Source: Microvirga calopogonii (GTDB taxonomy: Bacteria; Pseudomonadota; Alphaproteobacteria; Rhizobiales; Beijerinckiaceae). Taken from it: a stretch of DNA of 64,000 nt. Both the position numbers and the translations under genes were made by a program. The stretch's first letter is position 1; the number at the start of each line of letters is the position of its first letter. The notes below the pieces were generated by a model. The model had not been told where the DNA came from and ran no database searches. It saw only the letters and a list, made by a program, of their open reading frames with translations. The stretch is taken from assembly GCF_003347665.1 (NCBI RefSeq), contig NZ_QDGA01000026.1:1-64000 (forward strand). The letters run 5' to 3'. Below, in pieces: positions 59,358 to 64,000 of the stretch.

Positions 59358-59615
59358 CTAATTCTTCGTCGCGCCGGAAGCCTCCTGCAGGGCGGCCTTC
59401 TCCTGCCTGACCTGTTCGGACAATTGCTCGGCGATGGCGACGAGCTTTCCGGCCATCATATGCTTGCCCTGCAGCTCGACCTGGCCGGCCAGCCCGACCG
59501 TCAGGAGGGACTCGAAGACCAGATCGGCCGGGATGCCTTTCCGGATCAGATCGATGGCGACTTTCTGCCATTGATCTGACAATTGCTCTCGGAGTGCGGA
59601 AATATCATTGCTCAT
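59358..59615 (-). CDS. Small helical protein, unknown
   Basis: The 85-residue protein reads MSNDISALREQLSDQWQKVAIDLIRKGIPADLVFESLLTVGLAGQVELQGKHMMAGKLVAIAEQLSEQVRQEKAALQEASG. It is all-helical, has no Cys or signal, and contains a hydrophobic middle. Similar small proteins are common in Hyphomicrobiales genomes, with no assigned role. The stretch 59191-59357 contains no gene. Confidence 0.6.
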   Translation of the reverse strand: MSNDISALREQLSDQWQKVAIDLIRKGIPADLVFESLLTVGLAGQVELQGKHMMAGKLVAIAEQLSEQVRQEKAALQEASGATKN

Positions 59616-59737
59616 TGCCTAACCATATACGATCTGTCCCGGGATGTCCCCATCTGAACGCGCGTCGACGGGACTGTCACCAAGCTTACATAGAACCGTT
59701 CTAACTCGGCTCTGTCCCAAGTGACGGAGAAGCCGAT

Positions 59738-61705
59738 ATGGACGAGCACAAGGCCCGACTTCGCGCAAGCGATCTGGAAGATTCTGGCGATGTCGGGGTG
59801 AACCCGACGCACAACCTCACCATGGGCGAGATCATCGCCACACGTTTCAACCGCCGCGACCTCCTGCGCGGCTCTCTGGCCGTTGCGGCGATCTCCGCGA
59901 CCGTCGGCACGCGCGCTCTGGCGGCCAACGAGCAGCCGGCCCAAAAGGGCACTGCGGCGTCCTTCGACTTCAAGGAGATCGAAGCAGGCGTCGACCAGAC
60001 CCATCACGTGGCCGAAGGCTACGACGCGAAGGTGCTGCTGCGCTGGGGCGATCCGCTCTTCCCCGGCACTCCCGAGTTCGACCCGCAGAACCAGACGGCG
60101 GAACGCCAAGCCCGCCAGTTCGGCTACAACACCGATTTCGTCGGCTATATCCCGATCGATGGCTCCAGCGACCACGGCCTCCTCGTGGCAAACCACGAAT
60201 ATACCAACGAAGAACTGATGTTCCCCGGCGTCGGCGTCCAGGATGCCAAGGACGTCGCTTTCGCGAAGATGACCAAGGAGCTGGTCGATATCGAAATGGC
60301 AGCCCATGGCGGCGCCGTGGTCGAGATCCGTCGGGTGAACGGCGAATGGCAGGTGGTCAAGGATTCCAAGTACACCCGCCGCATCACCGCCGAGACGCCC
60401 ATGGACATCACCGGCCCGGCCGCCGGTCATGACCGCATGAAAACCTCCGCGGACGCGACCGGCCGCAAGGTGCGCGGCATGGTCAACAACTGCGCCGGCG
60501 GCGTCACGCCCTGGGGCACCTGGCTCAGCTGCGAGGAGAACTTCAACGGCTACTTCTGGGGTGCACTCGGCGACACCCATGCCGAGGCGAAGAACTACAA
60601 GCGCTACGGCATCGGCACACCGGCCTATGCCTGGGGCAAGTTCCACGACCGCTTCGACCTCGCCAAGGAACCGAACGAGGCCAACCGCTTCGGCTGGGTG
60701 GTCGAGATCGATCCGTTCGATCCCAACTTCGTGCCGAAGAAGCGCACCGCGCTCGGCCGCACCAAGCACGAGGGCGCTGCCGGCATCACCAACAGCGACG
60801 GCCGCTACGTGATCTATCTCGGCGACGACGAGCGCTTCGACTACGTCTACAAGTTCGTCACCGCCGGCAAGGTCGACACCCGGAACCGGGCGGCGAATTT
60901 TGGGCTGCTCGACGAGGGCACGCTCTACGTCGCCAAATACAACCCGGACGGCAAGGGTACATGGCTGCCGCTGGTGCACGGCCAGGGACCCCTCACCGAG
61001 GCGAACGGCTTCAAGAGCCAGGCCGACGTGCTGATCGAAACCCGCCGCGCGGCGGATCTTCTCGGCGCCACCAAGATGGACCGTCCCGAGGACATCGAAG
61101 CCAATCCCCAGACCAACCGCGTCTACGTCATGCTGACGAACAACACGCGCCGCAAGGAAGACCAGGTGGATGCCGCCAATCCGCGGGCAAACAACGCCTT
61201 CGGTCACATCGTCGAGATGATGCCGGAGGGCGGCGACCATGCCTCGACGGCCTTCACCTGGGAAGTGCTCGTGAAATGCGGCGATCCATCCGTGGCATCG
61301 GTCGGCGCGACCTTCTCGTCGGAGACGACCAAGAATGGCTGGTTCGGGATGCCCGACAACTGCGCCGTCGACAACCAGGGACGCCTCTGGATCTCCACCG
61401 ACGGCAACAATGCCAAGGCGACAGGCCGCGCAGACGGTTTGTGGGCCCTCGAAACGGAAGGCGAAATGCGCGGCACGTCCAAGCACTTCTTCCGGGTTCC
61501 TGTCGGAGCGGAAATGTGCGGTCCGTTCTTCACGCCGAACGACGAGACGCTCTTCCTGGCCGTGCAGCATCCCGGAGAAGCGGAAGAAGGCGCTCCCGCG
61601 AGCTTCGACAATCCGATCACCCGCTGGCCGGATTTCAAGGACGGGATGCCGCCCCGCCCCTCCCTGCTCGTCGTCACGAAGAAGGGCGGCGGCAAGATCG
61701 CCTGA
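59738..61705 (+). CDS. phoX: PhoX-family phosphatase, Tat-exported
   Basis: The 655-residue protein has an unusually placed twin-arginine signal (FNRRDLLRGSLAVAAISATVG) after ~40 leading residues. The PhoX/DUF839 beta-propeller follows: YDAKVLLRWGDPLF, GFNTDF-like segments, LLVANHEYTNEE, NCAGGVTPWGTWLSCEENFNGYF, and EIDPFDPNFVPKKRTALGRTKHEGA. The last region carries the calcium/iron ligand loops of alkaline phosphatase PhoX. It should release phosphate from organic esters in the periplasm. ATG 59738 gives the leading extension; ATG 59822 would start close to the Tat motif. A terminator follows at 61739. Confidence 0.9.
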   Translation: MDEHKARLRASDLEDSGDVGVNPTHNLTMGEIIATRFNRRDLLRGSLAVAAISATVGTRALAANEQPAQKGTAASFDFKEIEAGVDQTHHVAEGYDAKVLLRWGDPLFPGTPEFDPQNQTAERQARQFGYNTDFVGYIPIDGSSDHGLLVANHEYTNEELMFPGVGVQDAKDVAFAKMTKELVDIEMAAHGGAVVEIRRVNGEWQVVKDSKYTRRITAETPMDITGPAAGHDRMKTSADATGRKVRGMVNNCAGGVTPWGTWLSCEENFNGYFWGALGDTHAEAKNYKRYGIGTPAYAWGKFHDRFDLAKEPNEANRFGWVVEIDPFDPNFVPKKRTALGRTKHEGAAGITNSDGRYVIYLGDDERFDYVYKFVTAGKVDTRNRAANFGLLDEGTLYVAKYNPDGKGTWLPLVHGQGPLTEANGFKSQADVLIETRRAADLLGATKMDRPEDIEANPQTNRVYVMLTNNTRRKEDQVDAANPRANNAFGHIVEMMPEGGDHASTAFTWEVLVKCGDPSVASVGATFSSETTKNGWFGMPDNCAVDNQGRLWISTDGNNAKATGRADGLWALETEGEMRGTSKHFFRVPVGAEMCGPFFTPNDETLFLAVQHPGEAEEGAPASFDNPITRWPDFKDGMPPRPSLLVVTKKGGGKIA

Positions 61706-61738
61706 CTATCTGACCCGAGCTTAAATGATCAAGAGCGC

Positions 61739-61769
61739 AAAGGAGCCCGTCGCGGCTCCTTTGTTCTTT
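61739..61769 (+). terminator. Intrinsic terminator after phoX
   Basis: AAAGGAGCC, loop CGTCGC, GGCTCCTTT, then GTTCTTT: a 9-bp perfect stem and U-rich tail 34 bp after the PhoX stop. Confidence 0.8.
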
Positions 61770-61824
61770 CGAAGCCATACCGAATTTTCGTGGATCGCGA
61801 GCCACCATCGCGGCATGAGGAGAG

Positions 61825-61901
61825 TGGCGCGGGCGACGGGGCTCGAACCCGCGACCTCCGGCGTGACAGGCCGGCACTCTAACCGACTGAGCTACGCCCG
61901 C
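61825..61901 (-). tRNA. tRNA-Asp (anticodon GTC)
   Basis: Read on the minus strand it starts GCGGGCGTAGCTCAGTCGGT, a normal acceptor and D arm. The anticodon loop has CTGTCAC with GTC (complement of 61865-61867), the T-loop is GGTTCGAGCC, and the 3' end CGCCCGC-G-CCA pairs with the 5' end. The CCA is encoded. The length is 77 nt with no intron. It decodes GAC and GAU. Confidence 0.95.
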
Positions 61902-62047
61902 GCATTTCCTCGCATCGCCTGCTCAGTGAGCGTTTCTTGCGATGGAGGCGCGCAAGTACCGGTGAATGCGCGCGCTGTCAAATGGTGTTTGGTTTATCCC
62001 CAGGTACTCCGGTTCTCAGGAGACGGATGGGCATCAAGGACAGGAAC

Positions 62048-62272
62048 CTAATCCCTGGTGCTGATCGAAAAAACCTCATGGCCGGCACCGTTCAGAACGC
62101 GCACGGCCTCGACCTCCGGATCACGGGATTGCGGACGGCGGGCGAGCGAGAAAACCTTCAGGGCACGCTCCTTTGCCTTGTCGAGCGAGTCGGTGCGCAC
62201 CATGATCCGGCGGATGACACCTCCGCCCGCCTCTTCCGAGGCCACGGTTTCAATACGATAGATTTCGAACAC
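62048..62272 (-). CDS. Small conserved protein, unknown
   Basis: The 74-residue protein begins MFEIYRIETVASEEAGGGVIRRIMVRTDSLDKAKERALKVF and ends with RDPEVEAVRVLNGAGHEVFSISTRD. The alternating strand/helix pattern suggests a small alpha/beta fold. No motif is recognised. It lies 35 bp downstream of the deformylase-like gene on the same strand and is probably part of its transcript. Confidence 0.6.
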   Translation of the reverse strand: MFEIYRIETVASEEAGGGVIRRIMVRTDSLDKAKERALKVFSLARRPQSRDPEVEAVRVLNGAGHEVFSISTRD

Positions 62273-62307
62273 AGTTTACAAACTCCAACATCTGAGCCCC
62301 TCCACCA

Positions 62308-62811
62308 TCAGGCCCTGATGCGATGGAGCTTTTCGAACCGCTTGATCAGGCGATCCCGCTTCAACCTCGACAGACGATCGATCCAGAAGATGCCGTCGAG
62401 CTGATCGATCTCGTGCTGGAGGCAGACGGCCATCAGCCCTTCTGCCTCCTCCTCGTATTCCTCACCGTCGAGCCCCCGGTAGCGCACCCGTACCCGGGCA
62501 TGACGCTCCAGTTCATCGGTGACGCCCGGCATCGAGACGCTCCCCTCCACATGACGCATCATATCCGGGGAAAACCAAACGATTTCCGGATCGACATAGA
62601 TGTGAGGCTCAGGATCGGATTCCAACTGGATGACCACGACCCGCCGGAGGATGCCGACATGCGGCGCCGTGATGCCAATGCCGGGGGCCGCGTGCATGGT
62701 TTCCGTCAGATCCCAGGCGAGCGTCCGCACATCCTCGTCAATGGAGCCGACAGGCTCCGCCTTCCAGCGCAGGCGAGGATCGGGAAAGCGGAGGATCGGA
62801 CGGATGGCCAA
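62308..62811 (-). CDS. Peptide deformylase-like protein lacking metal ligands
   Basis: The 167-residue protein has the deformylase fold throughout (ILRFPDPRLRWKAEPV, GIGITAPHVGILRRVVVIQL, EYEEEAEGLMAVCLQHEIDQLDGIFWIDRLS). The catalytic motifs have changed. GxGLAAPQ is GIGITAPH, EGCLS is EGSVS (metal-binding Cys to Ser), and HExDH reads HEIDQ (second His to Gln, Glu kept). Two of three metal ligands are therefore missing, so ordinary deformylase activity is unlikely. It may bind formylated peptides or be a regulatory relative. Such def-like copies occur in alphaproteobacteria besides a true def, which is not in this window. Confidence 0.82.
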   Translation of the reverse strand: MAIRPILRFPDPRLRWKAEPVGSIDEDVRTLAWDLTETMHAAPGIGITAPHVGILRRVVVIQLESDPEPHIYVDPEIVWFSPDMMRHVEGSVSMPGVTDELERHARVRVRYRGLDGEEYEEEAEGLMAVCLQHEIDQLDGIFWIDRLSRLKRDRLIKRFEKLHRIRA

Positions 62812-62844
62812 GCGGGATCTCTCAAACAGGCTTTATAGTTCAGG

Positions 62845-63240
62845 CTACTTATAGCGGCCGCCGCGCTGGAGCACCTCGATCTTGTATCCGTCCGGGTCCT
62901 GCACGAAAAAGAACCGCGCTGGAGGCTTGCCCTCGCGCATCAGCTCCTTGAGAGGCGTGGGATTCAGGCCAAGTGTCTCGAAACGGGCATGCTCCGCCCC
63001 GAGATCGTCCACGGAGAACGCCAGATGCCCGTAGCCGTCGCCGAGCACATAAGGTTCGGCCCGGTCGTGGTTGATCGTCAGCTCCAGCTCAAACTCGCTA
63101 TCGCCGTTGCTGAGATAAACGAGCGTGAAGCTCTCGAACGCCAGCCTCTCCGCCACCGTGAGACCGAACGCCTTTTCATAGAACGCGAGGGAGCGTTGCT
63201 CGTCGAGCACCCGGATCATCGAATGGATGGCCTTGGCCAT
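62845..63240 (-). CDS. gloA: Glyoxalase I (lactoylglutathione lyase)
   Basis: The 131-residue protein has two betaalphabetabetabeta units with the four metal ligands of GloA. These are His in AKAIHSMIRVLD, Glu in SEFELELTIN, His in GYGHLAFSVDD and Glu in DGYKIEVLQRG. It isomerises the methylglyoxal-glutathione adduct in the cytosol, detoxifying methylglyoxal. ATG 63240 (MAKAIHSM) is chosen; an upstream extension to 63273 has poor composition. It is adjacent to the deformylase-like gene on the same strand. Confidence 0.92.
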   Translation of the reverse strand: MAKAIHSMIRVLDEQRSLAFYEKAFGLTVAERLAFESFTLVYLSNGDSEFELELTINHDRAEPYVLGDGYGHLAFSVDDLGAEHARFETLGLNPTPLKELMREGKPPARFFFVQDPDGYKIEVLQRGGRYK

Positions 63241-63384
63241 GGAACAGCACCTCTTCGGCATCGGTCGCTCCACCGGTCAGGCGGAAGACCTGGAAAAATC
63301 CAAAACGGGTTCGGGAGATAACAGGGGCAACAGATGAACGGAAGAGCGGGAGAGCGGAACCGATCAAAGAAGCCTTCAAGGATC

Positions 63385-63420
63385 AAAAAAATGCCTTCCC
63401 TGGCTGGGCCAGGGAAGGCA
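63385..63420 (-). terminator. Intrinsic terminator, minus strand
   Basis: TGCCTTCCCTGG, 5-base loop, CCAGGGAAGGCA; read leftward it ends in seven T. A perfect 12-bp stem with U-tract, it ends leftward transcription, probably of the 63477-63728 frame or the gene at the right edge, and insulates gloA. Confidence 0.85.
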
Positions 63421-63476
63421 AGTTCGGGAGGAAGAAACGCTGACTGCCCGGCCTCAACAACCGCAGAGCGGGATTG

Positions 63477-63728
63477 TTACTCGGGTGCGGCGTTCGACCA
63501 CACCTGATCTCGGTAATCCAGAAGGCGAGTGAGAGCTTCGAACATGGCGCAATCAAGGAAATTTGATGCCTGCCAAGGTTCGAGAACGACATTTCCCAAG
63601 GAACATTGATCAAGCTGAACGCTTGGTTTGGTACGGAGGCACCATTCCCCGCAACCCCTTGTCGCCTCCGCATACTCAGCAGCCCCGTTCGGCCTAACTG
63701 GAACGGGGCTTTTTCGTCTGCGCGGCAC
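63477..63728 (-). CDS. Small uncertain protein, minus strand
   Basis: The 83-residue frame ends VVLEPWQASNFLDCAMFEALTRLLDYRDQVWSNAAPE, which looks protein-like in its C-terminal half, while its first half (MPRRRKSPVPVRPNGAAEYAE) does not. It ends 57 bp before the strong leftward terminator, giving it some support. It overlaps antisense a small + strand gene (63566-63697) that has its own ribosome site and terminator. A start further inside is possible. Confidence 0.35.
   Translation of the reverse strand: MPRRRKSPVPVRPNGAAEYAEATRGCGEWCLRTKPSVQLDQCSLGNVVLEPWQASNFLDCAMFEALTRLLDYRDQVWSNAAPE
63566..63697 (+). CDS. 43-residue small protein
   Basis: ATG 63566 follows AAGGAAATTTG (good ribosome site) and encodes MPAKVRERHFPRNIDQAERL, then VWYGGTIPRNPLSPPH, ending QQPRSA. 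The stop at 63695 lies inside the hairpin of an intrinsic terminator, a compact leaderless-tail layout common for small genes. The composition is basic and has no signal. I do not recognise it. Short as it is, ribosome site and terminator make it credible. Confidence 0.5.
   Translation: MPAKVRERHFPRNIDQAERLVWYGGTIPRNPLSPPHTQQPRSA
63681..63715 (+). terminator. Intrinsic terminator, + strand
   Basis: AGCCCCGTTC, 10-base loop, GAACGGGGCT, then TTTTTC. A perfect 10-bp stem and U-tract that ends rightward transcription of the small gene at 63566. Confidence 0.85.
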
Positions 63729-63733
63729 AAATC

Positions 63734-64000
63734 CTATTTCTCGAACTGCCCAGCGATGGCGCGGATACGGTTGCGGACATAGTCTGGAAGCCCGGCGCTG
63801 ATGGAACTGCCGGAATTGAACGAGCTTTTGCCCATTAGCACCTGAGCCGGGATGAGATTCCTGAGCACAGGAACGCTCTCGAATTCCTTTTTGCGTTCCA
63901 AGACGTCGGTCTCGACCGCAAGCGTCATGAAGACGGTCGCGACCGTCTTGCTGGCCTCGGCAGGATAGGGTTGCAGGACGGCGACGAGCTTTCCGAACTG
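63734..64000 (-). CDS. Partial protein, cut by the right edge
   Basis: The frame is open from the window edge (QFGKLVAVLQPYPAEASKTVATVF) through ATG 63928 (MTLAVETDVLERKKEFESVPVLRNLIPAQVL) to the stop at 63734, so the gene starts outside. At least 88 residues are seen. The C-terminus SSISAGLPDYVRNRIRAIAGQFEK looks natural. I recognise no family; the segment is hydrophilic and partly helical. Confidence 0.6.
   Translation of the reverse strand, partial: QFGKLVAVLQPYPAEASKTVATVFMTLAVETDVLERKKEFESVPVLRNLIPAQVLMGKSSFNSGSSISAGLPDYVRNRIRAIAGQFEK

Noticed and set aside
59612..61570. 652-codon minus-strand frame opposite phoX
   Set aside because: Antisense shadow: the PhoX reading has a Tat signal, family blocks and a terminator.
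63540..63715. tmRNA or tRNA-like gene, because of GGTTCGAGAAC and a terminator
   Set aside because: No acceptor stem, D arm or tag peptide can be folded. The small reading frame with a ribosome site explains the stretch better.

Overview
The window looks like chromosomal or megaplasmid DNA of a GC-rich alphaproteobacterium of the order Hyphomicrobiales (Rhizobiales). A Microvirga/Methylobacterium-like relative is my best guess, inferred from gene families (DUF1236, Atu4866 and DUF6455 proteins, HWE kinase, PhoX), from rhizobial-style palindromic repeats and from LexA boxes of the GTTC-N7-GTTC type. No rRNA is present. One tRNA-Asp(GTC) lies near the right end. The left 60 percent is accessory and full of broken genes; the right 15 kb reads like a stable chromosomal backbone.

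Region 1 (1-6 kb) is a decay zone. An IS1380-type transposase gene sits next to an AT-rich, 5'-truncated RloC/PrrC-like AAA ATPase gene. Relics of an epimerase, an FMN reductase and a GIY-YIG nuclease follow, then palindromic repeats and the first of two copies of an unusual ~325-bp element. Both copies of that element (4.83 and 40.46 kb) carry a LexA box directly abutting a TTGACA-N17-TATATC promoter.

Region 2 (6.2-17.8 kb) is a copper-resistance island: two HMA chaperones, an OMF lipoprotein, a Tat-exported multicopper oxidase, a cupredoxin, a CusF protein, a DUF305-CusF fusion, a YHS-type Cu(I) P-type ATPase, a DUF5676 membrane protein, DUF305, a Csp-type copper store, His-rich exported proteins and DUF411. 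Three CueR-like operators (TTGACC plus a 21-bp dyad) head its transcription units. A fourth operator sits at 54.4 kb over a DUF305 relic. No MerR-family gene is visible in the window.

Region 3 (17.8-25.2 kb) is a LysR regulon marked by four ATGAGC-N2/3-GCTCAT palindromes. It holds a Tat-exported hydrolase, the LysR gene, an MFS pump with an in-frame stop, a carboxymuconolactone decarboxylase-like protein, a cupin and a frameshifted Zn-alcohol dehydrogenase, followed by an L,D-transpeptidase.

Region 4 (25.4-50.4 kb) holds signalling and sulfatase genes. There is a PAS-GAF-PAS-REC-LuxR protein, a formylglycine-generating enzyme overlapping its sulfatase by 4 bp, a second sulfatase, a decayed second FGE, exported and envelope proteins, an SDR/LysR divergent pair and an HWE kinase with two receivers. 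A WYL-type regulator is read through into a glutathione S-transferase. An aquaporin, small membrane proteins and a NarL-type two-component pair complete the region.

Region 5 (50.5-64 kb) includes pseudouridine catabolism (psuK-psuG), an HDAC-like deacetylase, a MYG1 protein, an RNase Z-like hydrolase, DUF2726, a second L,D-transpeptidase next to a DUF882 peptidase, a membrane-anchored sigma-1.1-like protein, PhoX, tRNA-Asp, a peptide deformylase-like protein that lacks metal ligands, and glyoxalase I. The last gene runs off the right edge.
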